This document shows, piece after piece, positions 44,809 through 54,819 of a DNA stretch of 64,000 nt (its first letter is position 1; every line of letters starts with the position of its first letter). A program made the position numbers and the translations under genes. Source of the stretch: Helicobacter burdigaliensis (GTDB lineage: Bacteria; Campylobacterota; Campylobacteria; Campylobacterales; Helicobacteraceae). The notes under the pieces were generated by a model that was given only the letters and a program-made list of their open reading frames with translations, was not told the origin of the DNA and did not search any database. The stretch is from assembly GCF_003670295.1 (NCBI RefSeq), contig NZ_QXJG01000006.1:17879-81878 (forward strand). Reading direction: 5' to 3'.

Positions 44809-46842
44809 TTGCCTCTATCAAATCTTAATATCCAACAAAAAGAAGCTTGTCTAGCACCTAGCGGACATAACCTAGTAATCGCCTCTGCAGGCACAGGCAA
44901 GACTTCTACGATTGTTGGGAGAATCTCTTATTTATTACAAAGTGGCATAAGCCCCAGTGAAATTTTATTGCTTACTTTTACAAACAAAGCTGCCCAAGAA
45001 ATGTTAGCAAGGCTGGAGCAAAAGTTTTCTAACGAAGTGGTAAAACAGATTGAAGCAGGGACTTTTCATGCTGTTGCGTATCGGTATTTAAAAAATAAAT
45101 TTTCTATTATCTTAAAGCAACCACGCGAATTAAAAGTGCTTTTTAAAAGCATTTATGAAAAGCGCATTTTTATGGAAGCTTCTATCCTTGCACCTTATGG
45201 GGCTAATTATCTTTATGATCTTTTTTCTTTGTATTTTAATTCTACAATTAGCGAGGATTTTACTTCATGGCTTAAAGACAAAAATGCCGAGCAGGAGCAA
45301 TATGCAGAGATTTATTTAGATATTTGGGAGGAGTTTTGCGTGCTCAAAAAAGAATACCATTATGTAGATTATAATGATTTATTGCTAGATTTTAAAAAAG
45401 CGATTTTAGAGGATAAGCCCACTTTTAAAGAAGTTTTAGTGGATGAATACCAAGATACAAATCCGCTTCAAGATTCTATTTTAAACGCACTTAATCCTCC
45501 CTCAATCTTTTGTGTGGGTGATTATGATCAAAGTATTTATGCTTTTAATGGTGCAGATATTAGCATTATTGGGAGTTTTAAGGAGCGATATAGCGATGGT
45601 AAGATTTTTAGTCTTACAAAAAACTATCGTTCAAGCGCTTCAATCTTAAGCCTTGCAAATAAGGTGATTGAAAAAAACCCCAGAATCTATCCTAAGACTT
45701 TAGAAGTTGTCAAAACGCAAGATTTTGGAGCTCCTAAACTTTTGGTTTATGATGAATTGTTTTTACAATACCAAGGCATTGCAAATAAAATCAAGCTTAC
45801 AAATAGGGCTTTTGGTGATATTGCTGTGATTTTTCGCAATAATTCAAGTGCGGATGGGATTGAAGCAAGTCTAAGAGAGATAGGCATACCCTCGCGTAGA
45901 AAGGGGGGAGTGAGCTTTTTTGATTCTAAAGAAGTGGTGTATTTGCTAAATCTTTGTTCGCTTTTGTATAATCCTAAGGATATGATGTCTTTTATCCATG
46001 TTTTAAGTCACGCAAAAGGCATAGGTAGCGCATTAGCTAAAGATATTTATGAGGCTTTATTGCTTTTAGGAAATGGAAATTTAATCTATGGAATGCTAAA
46101 TCCTAATAAGGAGATTAAAGAACCCTATAAAAAAAAGACACAACACACGCAACTAGGGCTTTTTGATGATTTTTATCAGCAGTCTAGTTTGGAGCGATTT
46201 TATGGGGTTGTAGATGAGGGGTTTAAAAACAATGTAATTTTAAGTCATTCTAAAATTCATAAAGAGGGGGCGGAGTTTTTGAATGCACTTTATATGTTTT
46301 TTAAAACTTTAAGGGGCGAAATGCGTCCTTATGAGATTATTGGCAAGATTGCTTCTATGCCTATTTTTCAAAGCGTAGCACAAAAACTAGCTAAAGAACG
46401 CTCCACTACAAAAGAGGGCAATATTAACGAAGCAAAAAGATTAGAAGTCTTAGAAAGAATTGAAAAAAAGGTAGTTTTACTTAAAAATCTAGCAGGGCAT
46501 TATAGAGAGCTTGGGAGATTTTTAAATGCTATGGTGCTTGGATCTAGCGAGATGAGTGAAGGGGAGGGGGTGAATCTTCTAAGCATTCATGCAAGTAAAG
46601 GGCTAGAGTTTGGCGAAGTGTATATCGTGGATTTGATGGAGGGTAGGTTTCCAAATAAAAAGCTTATGAGTCAAGGAGGAAGCTTAGAAGAAGAAAGAAG
46701 GCTTTTTTATGTAGCGGTTACTAGAGCCAAGGAAGTGCTTTATCTAAGCTATGCTAGAAAAGATGCGATTAAAAATATCCCTTATGAGGGTTCTATCTTT
46801 TTGTATGAAGCGGGAATGCTACAAGGTAGGGCGAATAAGTAG
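44809..46842 (+). CDS. UvrD/PcrA/Rep-type superfamily 1 DNA helicase
   Basis: 3'-5' DNA helicase motifs are all visible in order: QxxA (NIQQKEACLAPSGHN), Walker A (ASAGTGKT), Walker B (DEYQDTN), GDYDQSIYAFNGAD, LTKNYRSS, and motifs V/VI LLSIHASKGLEF and YVAVTRAKEVLYLSYAR. The product has 677 residues, typical of PcrA/UvrD. The start is TTG at 44809, six bases after fliW, with no clear Shine-Dalgarno; a different start slightly downstream is possible. UvrD, PcrA and Rep cannot be told apart by motif alone. Confidence 0.9.
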   Translation: MPLSNLNIQQKEACLAPSGHNLVIASAGTGKTSTIVGRISYLLQSGISPSEILLLTFTNKAAQEMLARLEQKFSNEVVKQIEAGTFHAVAYRYLKNKFSIILKQPRELKVLFKSIYEKRIFMEASILAPYGANYLYDLFSLYFNSTISEDFTSWLKDKNAEQEQYAEIYLDIWEEFCVLKKEYHYVDYNDLLLDFKKAILEDKPTFKEVLVDEYQDTNPLQDSILNALNPPSIFCVGDYDQSIYAFNGADISIIGSFKERYSDGKIFSLTKNYRSSASILSLANKVIEKNPRIYPKTLEVVKTQDFGAPKLLVYDELFLQYQGIANKIKLTNRAFGDIAVIFRNNSSADGIEASLREIGIPSRRKGGVSFFDSKEVVYLLNLCSLLYNPKDMMSFIHVLSHAKGIGSALAKDIYEALLLLGNGNLIYGMLNPNKEIKEPYKKKTQHTQLGLFDDFYQQSSLERFYGVVDEGFKNNVILSHSKIHKEGAEFLNALYMFFKTLRGEMRPYEIIGKIASMPIFQSVAQKLAKERSTTKEGNINEAKRLEVLERIEKKVVLLKNLAGHYRELGRFLNAMVLGSSEMSEGEGVNLLSIHASKGLEFGEVYIVDLMEGRFPNKKLMSQGGSLEEERRLFYVAVTRAKEVLYLSYARKDAIKNIPYEGSIFLYEAGMLQGRANK

Positions 46843-47389
46843 AGCTTTGGTGAGAAAGAATATTTTTACAAGAGATGTTTTGTGATAATGTTTTTTATCC
46901 TTAAAAGGCAAAAAGGAGAAATCCTAACCTTGCTTTACCTTTTAAAGACAATTGAATAAAAATCAAAATTCTTTTGCAAGGCTTTAGATTATCACAAGTT
47001 CAAGTGCCTGTAGTGATAAGATTTGATAAATAAAACTACCACCATATGCTACTGCTAGAATTTATTTTTATACTCTTTAAATTAAAATATTCTTCAGTCG
47101 TTGCTAATTTTGGTGAAAGTATAAAAATTTATCTTGAATATATAAAACTAAAAAATTCCTTTAATTGATAAAAATAAGTTATTGTTATTTTATAATTTAT
47201 TTATAAAAGGAGTTTTTAGCTTTATATGTAAGGGAAAAATAATAGTAGAAATATTTTACAATTTATGTTAAATTATTGGTAAGTTTTGAATGTTTTTGGA
47301 TAAAGTTAAATAAAACTTTATTATTTTATATTGAAAATAAGAAAACTTTGATAAGATAAGATAAAATTTTTAAAAGAAAAGGAAAAGGA
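46843..47389. other. 547-base AT-rich intergenic region before nuoA, with hairpins
   Basis: No gene-sized frame is seen. Two possible RNA structures are visible: AAAAGG to CCTTTT with an inner AGGA-GAAA-TCCT near 46900-46950, and TTATCAC (46989-46995) pairing with GTGATAA (47013-47019). The last 150 bases are A/T-rich with ATAAAG...CTTTAT inverted repeats and a TAAAAT box at 47362-47367. A complete small RNA gene could fit but is not proven. Confidence 0.5.
47362..47367 (+). promoter_or_regulatory. Probable -10 box of the nuo operon
   Basis: TAAAAT sits 23 bases before the nuoA ATG, with an A/T-rich run upstream and AAAGGAAAAGG as Shine-Dalgarno. The position would give a very short leader. 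Confidence 0.35.
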
Positions 47390-47779
47390 ATGTCGCAATA
47401 TTCAGTAGCTCATCCTTATTTTGGAGTTTTTGCAATCTTTATTTTTACTTTTGTAGCATTTTTTGCTACAACTTTTCTTTCAAGATTTGTAGGTAGAAAA
47501 TTAGCAAATAAAAATACGCAAAAGCTAAAATTAGCACCCTATGAGTGCGGTTTAGCTCCCACAAAACAGCCCAATCGCATTTCATCACAATTTTATTTGA
47601 TGGCACTTTTATTTATACTTTTTGATGTGGAAGTGATTTTTATGTTTCCATGGGCGGTGGATTTTAAAATTTTAGGTATATTTGGATTTATAGAAATGAT
47701 TTTATTTGTGTTACTTCTAGTAATAGGTTATGTATATGCATGGAGAAAAGGAGCATTACAATGGCAGAGCATAAAGTAG
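47390..47779 (+). CDS. nuoA: Complex I subunit NuoA
   Basis: Membrane subunit of the proton-pumping respiratory complex I. 129 residues, three membrane segments, with the conserved [19 protein letters not shown] block that lies in the first loop and [17 protein letters not shown] in helix 2. AAAGGAAAAGG precedes the ATG. It is the first of 14 nuo genes in the H. pylori order and overlaps nuoB by 19 bases. Confidence 0.94.
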   Translation: MSQYSVAHPYFGVFAIFIFTFVAFFATTFLSRFVGRKLANKNTQKLKLAPYECGLAPTKQPNRISSQFYLMALLFILFDVEVIFMFPWAVDFKILGIFGFIEMILFVLLLVIGYVYAWRKGALQWQSIK

Positions 47780-48270
47780 ATTATTTTAAAAATGCAGGTT
47801 TGCCTATTGCGCTTACGAGTGTGGATAAGCTTATAAATTGGGGGCGAAGCAATTCTTTGTGGGCGATGACTTATGGGCTTGCTTGTTGTGCGATTGAGAT
47901 GATGGCAACAGGTGCTTCAAGATACGATTTTGATAGATTTGGGACGATTTTTAGAGCAAGTCCAAGACAAAGTGATGTGATGATTATCGCAGGAACTGTT
48001 ACTAAAAAGCACGCTGAATTTGTAAGGCGTTTATATGATCAAATGCCAGAGCCAAAATGGGTAATCTCTATGGGGAGCTGTGCAAATACAGGTGGAATGT
48101 TTAATACCTATGCCACTGTGCAAGGGGTGGATAGGATAATTCCAGTAGATATTTATTTGCCCGGTTGTTCGCCAAGACCTGAAACCTTGCAGTATGCTTT
48201 AATGGTGCTACAACAAAAGATTAGAAAACAAAAGGCATTTAGGAGTGAAGCTCCTAAGCGTCTTGTGTAG
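47761..48270 (+). CDS. nuoB: Complex I subunit NuoB
   Basis: The ATG at 47761 (AAAAGGAG upstream, in nuoA) is chosen over a start seven codons upstream. The 169-residue peripheral subunit binds the N2 cluster next to the quinone site: adjacent Cys in [10 protein letters not shown], a Cys in MGSCANTGG and one in [10 protein letters not shown]. All four N2 ligands are present. Confidence 0.94.
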   Translation: MAEHKVDYFKNAGLPIALTSVDKLINWGRSNSLWAMTYGLACCAIEMMATGASRYDFDRFGTIFRASPRQSDVMIIAGTVTKKHAEFVRRLYDQMPEPKWVISMGSCANTGGMFNTYATVQGVDRIIPVDIYLPGCSPRPETLQYALMVLQQKIRKQKAFRSEAPKRLV

Positions 48271-48279
48271 GGGGCTAAT

Positions 48280-49083
48280 ATGAGAGAATATAAGCCAAAA
48301 AACAATGCACAAAAGCAAGTTTATTATAAAGATAGATTTTATGTTGCCCCACAGATTCCTAAAACTAGTTTTCAAGAAGATGATAAATATGCTAAAGTGA
48401 TTGAAGAATTAGAGAGTAGATTTGAGATTGATGAGGCTTATTTGCAAAGAGGAACTTTGATTGTTTGGGTGGATAAAGATAAGATTGTAGAGGTGCTTCA
48501 AAAACTAAAAAGTCTAGGCTATGATGTGCTAAGTGAAATGAGTGCCATAGATTATTTGGATAAAAAGGGTGGCTTTGAGATTTTTTATCAGCTTTTAAAT
48601 ATGCAAGATAAAAAACGCCTAAGAATCAAAACCTTTTTAAAAAAAGGACAAGAGATACAAAGTGTTAGTCATCTTTTTAAGAGTGCAAATTGGAGTGAAC
48701 GGGAAATGTATGATATGTTTGGGATAATGCCTCTTAATCACCCTTATCCAAAGAGAATTTTAATGCCAGATGATTGGGTGGGACATCCTCTTTTAAAAAG
48801 CTATCCATTGCATGGAGATGAATATGCTAGATGGTATGAAGTGGATAAAATCTTTGGTAAAGAATATAGAGAGATTATAGGAGAAGAGCAAAGAGATAGT
48901 GCAAGGATAGATCGCTATGATAGTAAGCGTTTTTCTCATCTTGGCTATGAGGTGGGCTATGGAGAAAGTGTGGTAGAAGGAAAAGAGAGAGAAAAACCTA
49001 TTATGTATCAAGAAGAAGAGGGAGTGCTTTTTGTCAAAAAACTAGATAGCACCCTAACAAAACAATTAGACAAAAGGAAATAA
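48280..49083 (+). CDS. nuoC: Complex I subunit NuoC
   Basis: Peripheral-arm subunit (267 residues) with the [15 protein letters not shown] and [18 protein letters not shown] segments of the 30-kDa family. Unlike E. coli, NuoC and NuoD are separate genes. The N-terminal ~40 residues and a C-terminal tail of ~60 residues extend beyond the common core. nuoD follows after one base. Confidence 0.93.
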   Translation: MREYKPKNNAQKQVYYKDRFYVAPQIPKTSFQEDDKYAKVIEELESRFEIDEAYLQRGTLIVWVDKDKIVEVLQKLKSLGYDVLSEMSAIDYLDKKGGFEIFYQLLNMQDKKRLRIKTFLKKGQEIQSVSHLFKSANWSEREMYDMFGIMPLNHPYPKRILMPDDWVGHPLLKSYPLHGDEYARWYEVDKIFGKEYREIIGEEQRDSARIDRYDSKRFSHLGYEVGYGESVVEGKEREKPIMYQEEEGVLFVKKLDSTLTKQLDKRK

Positions 49084-49084
49084 A

Positions 49085-50317
49085 ATGCAACAACCCAATA
49101 AATTAATGCCCTATTATGAGAATGTTGCGTTTGATAGAATTAGCGATAGTATGATGGTGGTGAATTTTGGTCCCCAACATCCAAGCGCACATGGACAGCT
49201 AAGGCTTATTTTGGAGCTAGAAGGGGAAAAAGTCATTAAAGCTACTCCTGATGTGGGTTATTTGCATCGTGGAATGGAAAAAATGGCAGAAAATATGATT
49301 TATAATGAGTTTTTGCCAACCACAGATAGAATGGATTATATCGCAGCAAGCTCTAATAATTATGCTTTTGCTTTGAGTGTTGAGAAGCTTTTGGGAGTTG
49401 AAGTGCCACGAAGAGCTAAAGTGATTAGAACTATGCTTTTAGAGTTAAATCGCATTATCTCACATTTATTTTGGCTTGCAACACATGCACTAGATGTAGG
49501 GGCTATGAGTATTTTTCTTTATTGCTTTAGAGAAAGGGAGTTTGCTATTGATTTAATAGAGGATTATTGTGGGGCAAGGCTTACACATTCTAGCATTAGA
49601 ATAGGGGGTGTGCCTTTAGATTTACCACAAGATTGGTGTGATAAATTAAAGCATTTCTTAGATTCATTGCCCGAGCAAATTGCTTTGTATGAAGGGATTT
49701 TAAGTGAGAATCGTATTTGGAGAATGCGGTTAGAAAATGTAGGTGTTGTAGATAAAGAGATGGCAAAAAGCTGGGGATTAAGTGGGGTTTTTTTGCGAGG
49801 TAGCGGAATAGAGTGGGATATAAGAAAAGAAGAGCCTTATGAGCTTTATGATGAGCTTAGCTTTGACGTGCCAACAGCAAGTAGCTGTGATAGCTATGGG
49901 CGATATTTGCTCTATATGGAAGAAATGCGACAAAGCATAAGGATTCTTTATCAACTCATTGATAAATACAAGCAAACAAGCGATACTCTTTTAATGTGTG
50001 AAGATACGCGTTATTTTTCAGCACCTAAAGAGCAGATTATGACACAAAATTATTCTTTAATGCAACATTTTGTGCTTGTAACACAAGGTATGCGTCCTCC
50101 TGTTGGCGAAGTGTATGTGCCAACAGAATCTCCAAAAGGTGAGCTTGGATTTTTTATTAAATCAGAGGGAGAGCCTTATCCTTATAGGGTAAAAATGCGA
50201 ACTCCTAGCTTTTTTCACACAGGTGTTTTGCAAGATTTACTGCCCGGACATTATTTAGCAGATGTGGTTACGATTATTGGAAATACGAATATTGTTTTTG
50301 GGGAGATTGATCGATGA
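49085..50317 (+). CDS. nuoD: Complex I subunit NuoD
   Basis: The 49-kDa-type subunit forms the quinone pocket. 410 residues; [15 protein letters not shown] near residues 28-42 carries the His of the pocket, and [11 protein letters not shown] is the second conserved block. The C-terminal ends with the typical [30 protein letters not shown] precedes the ATG. The end overlaps the next small gene by 4 bases. Confidence 0.94.
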   Translation: MQQPNKLMPYYENVAFDRISDSMMVVNFGPQHPSAHGQLRLILELEGEKVIKATPDVGYLHRGMEKMAENMIYNEFLPTTDRMDYIAASSNNYAFALSVEKLLGVEVPRRAKVIRTMLLELNRIISHLFWLATHALDVGAMSIFLYCFREREFAIDLIEDYCGARLTHSSIRIGGVPLDLPQDWCDKLKHFLDSLPEQIALYEGILSENRIWRMRLENVGVVDKEMAKSWGLSGVFLRGSGIEWDIRKEEPYELYDELSFDVPTASSCDSYGRYLLYMEEMRQSIRILYQLIDKYKQTSDTLLMCEDTRYFSAPKEQIMTQNYSLMQHFVLVTQGMRPPVGEVYVPTESPKGELGFFIKSEGEPYPYRVKMRTPSFFHTGVLQDLLPGHYLADVVTIIGNTNIVFGEIDR

Positions 50318-50547
50318 AAAGATTTGATTTAAGGCATTTAAAAAACGATTTTTTAGAGCGTTTAGAGGAGCTAATCAAAGAAGACTTGGCAATCAATGAA
50401 GTAGGGATTTTCTTATTTAGTGTAGAAGATTTTGCAAATGTGCAAAAAAGTGCAGATGTAGTGAAAAAAACTCAAAATGAGCTTTTAAACTCTTTGCGCT
50501 TTAATGAAGTAGATTGGACGATTGTAGTAAAAAGGGTAGCACAATGA
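50314..50547 (+). CDS. Small complex I-operon protein in the nuoE position
   Basis: The 77-residue product sits where nuoE is in other bacteria but lacks the four Cys of the NuoE 2Fe-2S cluster (no Cys at all) and resembles the Helicobacter/Campylobacter-specific protein (HP1264-type). It is Glu/Lys/Asp-rich and likely cytoplasmic. Its role, suggested by position, is to link the peripheral arm to a non-NADH electron donor. Overlaps nuoD and the next gene by 4 bases each. Confidence 0.75.
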   Translation: MKRFDLRHLKNDFLERLEELIKEDLAINEVGIFLFSVEDFANVQKSADVVKKTQNELLNSLRFNEVDWTIVVKRVAQ

Positions 50548-51350
50548 GCAAAGAGAAGTTTTTGCAAACCTTTTTAGAAAATGGTGGGGAGTTTTTAGGA
50601 ACTTCAAGCTTTGAAAAAGAGTGTAAAAAAACGGATAGTTTGCTTTTGGTAGGGGATTTTGTAGAGAATCTTTATAAACTCTTAAAGGATAAAGAATATA
50701 AAAAAGCCTTTCTCTTTCATCCTTTGTTTTTAAATCCTTATCCTAAAATAGAGCATTGCTTGTATGAGTGTGAATGTGAAGAGGCACTTTTGCTACTTTT
50801 AGCACATTTTTTAGTGCAAGATAAAAATGCACTAGATGTAGATGTGGGCTATCTTTCTTCAGAGAGTAATTTAGCTGAAGAAGAACTAGAGACGATTTTA
50901 AAAGAGTTTGGCACAGGAGAAAATCAATATTTAGTTGTAGGCAAGGATTTTTATAATGCTAAAGATTTTGTAGCTTTAGCTAGAATCTTAGCCTTTATTT
51001 CAAGTAATTCTAAAGTTAAAATTGTGTTTTTAGGAATGTTGGAAGCTACAAATAAACCACCGCTTAAAAAAGAAAAAATTTTATGCGATATTGAAGTATC
51101 TAGTATGGATGGACTTGTGGTATATTTGCAAGAAAACAAAGAGCTACAAAATCCTCTTTTAGAAGCTTCAGGGCAGTTTAGGCTTGTTAGTAAGATGCAA
51201 GAGGGTTCTAAATATACTATTAAATTACCAAAATTAGATAAAACTTTAGAAGTAGAATTTAAAGAGAATCCGCAAATAAAAGGTATGGTAGCTATTCTTT
51301 GGCTTCCTAAAAATAGTGAAAAATTATGTTATTGCAAAATAGAGAGGTAG
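50544..51350 (+). CDS. Complex I-operon protein in the nuoF position
   Basis: The ATG at 50544 (overlapping the previous gene in ATGA) gives 268 residues. It has none of the NuoF hallmarks (FMN/NADH site, 4Fe-4S Cys cluster); it matches the H. pylori HP1265-type protein. Cysteines occur in HCLYECECEE (about residues 72-81) but not in a cluster pattern. It may contact the flavodoxin/ferredoxin donor; this is inference. No enzyme fold is recognised. Confidence 0.72.
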   Translation: MSKEKFLQTFLENGGEFLGTSSFEKECKKTDSLLLVGDFVENLYKLLKDKEYKKAFLFHPLFLNPYPKIEHCLYECECEEALLLLLAHFLVQDKNALDVDVGYLSSESNLAEEELETILKEFGTGENQYLVVGKDFYNAKDFVALARILAFISSNSKVKIVFLGMLEATNKPPLKKEKILCDIEVSSMDGLVVYLQENKELQNPLLEASGQFRLVSKMQEGSKYTIKLPKLDKTLEVEFKENPQIKGMVAILWLPKNSEKLCYCKIER

Positions 51351-51355
51351 CAAGA

Positions 51356-53827
51356 ATGGATAAAGTAAAACTAATCATTGAAGGACAAGAGATTCTTGCA
51401 AATGAGGGTGAGAGTATTTTGAATGCTGCTAGAGCAAATGGAGTTTTTATCCCTGCGATTTGTTATCTTAGTTGTTCTTCTCCAACTTTAGCATGTAAGA
51501 TGTGTATGGTAGAAGCTGATGGTAAAAGAGTGTATGCTTGTAACGCTAAAGTAAAAGAGGGAATGAGTGTTTTGGTAAATACCAAAGAAATAGAAGAAGA
51601 ACGCAAAGCAATTATGCAAGCTTATGATGTAAATCATCCACTTCAATGTGGCGTATGTGATAAGAGCGGGGAATGTGAATTACAAAATTATACACATTAT
51701 GTAGGCGTAAATAATCAAGAATATGCGATGAAAGATGAATATAGAAGCTTTGATTCTTGGGGGCAGACTGCTTATGATCCAAATTTGTGTATTTTGTGTG
51801 AGCGTTGTGTAACGCTTTGTAAAGATAAAATAGGAAAATCTTATATTAAAGCACTTAAAAAAGATGGAGAAATGCCTCCTAAAGAATATAAAGAAAGTAT
51901 GCCAAAAGATGCTTTTAGTGTATGGACTAAGTTTAAAAAATCTATTATTGGATTAAGTGGAGAAGGGGAATGTCAAGATTGTGGAGAATGTGCGAGTGTG
52001 TGTCCTGTGGGTGCATTAGGGGTAAGCCATTTTCAATACAGCTCAAATGCTTGGGAGCTAAGTAAAATACCTAGTAGCTGTATCCACTGTGCAAATGCAT
52101 GTGCGCTAAATTATGAAGTAAAGCATGAAAGAATTGGCGGAGGAAAAGATAAGATTTATAGGGTAAGTAGTGATTGGAACTTTGCTACACTTTGTCCTGC
52201 GGGAAGATTTGCCTATGAGTTTAATCATCAAGGTATCACAAAGGATAAAGCAAGTTTTAATGCTACTCTTGCAGCTTTAAAAGAAGCAAAAAGTATAAAA
52301 TTTTTGGGAAATATTACTAATGAGGAAGCCTTGATTTTGCAGAAATTAAGAGAAAAACACAACTATACTTTAGTATGTGATGAAGCCTTTTATTTTCAGC
52401 AATTTTTAAAAGAATTTAAAAATGTAAGTGGAAGTTTAGGAAGTGCAAATCAAGAAGAGATTAAAAAAAGTGATTTTATAATGTGTTTTGGAGGTGCATT
52501 AAGCTATGATATGCCTGTAATCACGCATAGTATTAATAATGCACTTAAGATGAATAAAGGTTCTAATCTAGCCTATTTTCACACTCAAATGGATGTGGTG
52601 GTAAATAAATTTGTTAAAAGCACAAATTTAATAAATAGCGTTTATAAACCACAAAGCGAAGAAGCTTTTGCATTGCTTTTGGCAAGTCTTTGCATAAAAG
52701 AGGAGAAAATGCCAAAAAGCCTAAAAGAAGAGATTAAACGCTATGAAATTATCACTAAAAAGACTTTACAAGAGGAAATTAAAGAAAAGATTAAAATACA
52801 AAAGCTTGATGAAAATGGAGAGCCTCTTTTAGATGAAAAGGGTGAGATAGTCTATGAAGAAAAAGAAGAGGTTAAAAAGATTAGCAAAGAAATTGAAGTC
52901 TTAAGTAGTAAGATTTTAGAGTATTGTCAAATAGGAGAAGAAATTTTTAAGATTAAAGAAATTTTACAAAGTGCAAAAGCACCTGTTTTAGTAGCAGGAT
53001 TTGATCTTTATGGGACAAAAAATGCAATCAATATCGCAAGAATCTTGGGCTTTATTGAGCTTTTAAGTGATGTTAAAATCCTGCTTTTACCACCTAGCAC
53101 AAACGCACTTGGAATCTCTTTAATTTGTGAACTAGAAAGAGAAGCACAAGGCTATTGTATAGGTTATAATACAAAGGGTGATTATAAAATAGGATATGAA
53201 GAGGATAATGCTTTAATCTTACCTTATTTAAACGAGCAAGAGGGGACTTTTGTAAATGTAGATAAGCGTGTTGTACCTATTAATCCTGCTTTTAAGTATG
53301 AAGGATATGAGCTTAATGATTTAGCAAAAGAGCTTGGGCTAGAATGTGAAAATACCATAGATTACACAAGAAGCTTGCCTATACAATCTGGCTTTAAAGA
53401 AGTAGAATATGATAGCTTAGAGCATGGATTTTTAAATGATGGGAGTGAAATTAGAGGCTATCTTTTACACAATGAGTTTGAAAGAATAGAATTAGATATA
53501 GAAAAAGTGGAATTAGAGCCTTTAGAAGAATTTAATCTTTATTCAAGGAATGGAGTGGCTCATTTTTCGCCACTCACTTTGCAAAGCAGTATTTTAAAGA
53601 GTAAAAATGGTTTGCAAGTTTCTCAAAGTATGGCAGAAAAGCTAAAACTAAAAGAAAACGATAATGTAGAAGTGGAGTTTGCAAATCTTGAAAGCATTGC
53701 AACCAAAGTTGTGATTGATGAGGGAATGGAAGGTGAATTTTTGGCCTTAGGAATGTGCGAGTTTGATGAATCTAAATATTTTCCACAATCGCGTTATGCT
53801 AAGGCTACAATAAAGGTAAAATCATGA
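51356..53827 (+). CDS. nuoG: Complex I subunit NuoG
   Basis: Large peripheral subunit (823 residues) with a chain of Fe-S clusters: N-terminal 2Fe-2S ligands CYLSCSSPTLACKMC and a Cys about 13 further on, HPLQCGVCDKSGEC, CILCERCVTLC, CQDCGECASVCPVGAL, and CIHCANACALNYEV plus a Cys ~30 residues later (N7-type). The C-terminal half is a degenerate molybdopterin-oxidoreductase domain with a Lys/Glu-rich insert near residues 445-545. ATG at 51356 has AGAGAGG upstream. Confidence 0.92.
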   Translation: MDKVKLIIEGQEILANEGESILNAARANGVFIPAICYLSCSSPTLACKMCMVEADGKRVYACNAKVKEGMSVLVNTKEIEEERKAIMQAYDVNHPLQCGVCDKSGECELQNYTHYVGVNNQEYAMKDEYRSFDSWGQTAYDPNLCILCERCVTLCKDKIGKSYIKALKKDGEMPPKEYKESMPKDAFSVWTKFKKSIIGLSGEGECQDCGECASVCPVGALGVSHFQYSSNAWELSKIPSSCIHCANACALNYEVKHERIGGGKDKIYRVSSDWNFATLCPAGRFAYEFNHQGITKDKASFNATLAALKEAKSIKFLGNITNEEALILQKLREKHNYTLVCDEAFYFQQFLKEFKNVSGSLGSANQEEIKKSDFIMCFGGALSYDMPVITHSINNALKMNKGSNLAYFHTQMDVVVNKFVKSTNLINSVYKPQSEEAFALLLASLCIKEEKMPKSLKEEIKRYEIITKKTLQEEIKEKIKIQKLDENGEPLLDEKGEIVYEEKEEVKKISKEIEVLSSKILEYCQIGEEIFKIKEILQSAKAPVLVAGFDLYGTKNAINIARILGFIELLSDVKILLLPPSTNALGISLICELEREAQGYCIGYNTKGDYKIGYEEDNALILPYLNEQEGTFVNVDKRVVPINPAFKYEGYELNDLAKELGLECENTIDYTRSLPIQSGFKEVEYDSLEHGFLNDGSEIRGYLLHNEFERIELDIEKVELEPLEEFNLYSRNGVAHFSPLTLQSSILKSKNGLQVSQSMAEKLKLKENDNVEVEFANLESIATKVVIDEGMEGEFLALGMCEFDESKYFPQSRYAKATIKVKS

Positions 53828-54819
53828 TAGCTTATATAATAGAAACTTTGATTAAAATATTCTTGGTAGTGTTAGTTTTTTCTGCACTTGCTGGATTTGC
53901 AACTTATATAGAAAGAAAGCTTTTAGCCTTTTTTCAAAGAAGACTTGGGCCAAACTTAGTAGGTCCTTTTGGAATCTTGCAAATTTTAGCCGATGGAATT
54001 AAGCTTTTTACAAAAGAAGATATTGTTCCAAGTGCGGCAAATTGCCTTATTTTTAGAATAGCACCTGTAATTACTGCAGCATGTGCTTTTATAGCAATGG
54101 CTCCTGTGCCATTTTTCCCTTCTTTTGAAGTTTTTGGACGCACGATTAATCCTATTATTTCAGATATTAATGTGGGAATTTTGTTTGTGCTTGGAGTGGG
54201 TGCAGCTAGTATTTATGGGCCACTTTTAGCTGGAATGAGTGCAAATAGTAAATGGTCTTTATTAGGTGCTGCTAGGGCTGCGGTGCAACTTCTTAGCTTT
54301 GAAGTGGTTTCAGGGCTTTCACTTTTAGCACCTATTATGCTTGTGGGCTCGCTTTCATTAATTGAGATTAATGATTATCAAAGTGGAGGGATTAGTAACT
54401 GGCTTATTTTTTCACAACCTTTAGCTTTTATCCTCTTTTTATTTGCAGGATATGCAGAGCTTAATAGAACGCCTTTTGATTTATTGGAGCATGAAGCAGA
54501 GATTGTCGCAGGGTATGCTACAGAATATGCAGGAATGCGTTGGGGAATGTTTTTTATAGGGGAGTATGCAAGTATGATTTTGCTCTCTTTTATTATTTCT
54601 TTAATCTTTTTGGGTGGTTTTAATCCATTGTGGTTTATCCCAGGAGGCTTAGCAATTATTTTAAAAGTGATGTTTTTAATCTTTTTATTTATGTGGGCTA
54701 GGGCTGCTTTTCCTCATGTAAGACCTGATCAGCTTATGGGGCTTTGTTGGCGTGTGCTATTTCCTTTAGCACTTTTAAATGTGCTTGTAAGTGGTTTTGT
54801 GATTTTAGGAGGTATGTAA
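53824..54819 (+). CDS. nuoH: Complex I subunit NuoH
   Basis: Membrane subunit next to the quinone site; 331 residues, eight membrane segments. YIERKLLAFFQRRLGPN in the first loop and the ELNRTPFDLLEHEAEIVAGY block are the family signature (Glu-rich quinone-entry loop). Overlaps nuoG by 4 bases; the stop shares a base with the nuoI ATG. Confidence 0.95.
   Translation: MIAYIIETLIKIFLVVLVFSALAGFATYIERKLLAFFQRRLGPNLVGPFGILQILADGIKLFTKEDIVPSAANCLIFRIAPVITAACAFIAMAPVPFFPSFEVFGRTINPIISDINVGILFVLGVGAASIYGPLLAGMSANSKWSLLGAARAAVQLLSFEVVSGLSLLAPIMLVGSLSLIEINDYQSGGISNWLIFSQPLAFILFLFAGYAELNRTPFDLLEHEAEIVAGYATEYAGMRWGMFFIGEYASMILLSFIISLIFLGGFNPLWFIPGGLAIILKVMFLIFLFMWARAAFPHVRPDQLMGLCWRVLFPLALLNVLVSGFVILGGM

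Noticed and set aside
46843..47389. Fur or NikR operator in the nuoA upstream region
   Set aside because: A/T-rich inverted repeats are present, but no site matches a consensus well enough against the very A/T-rich background.
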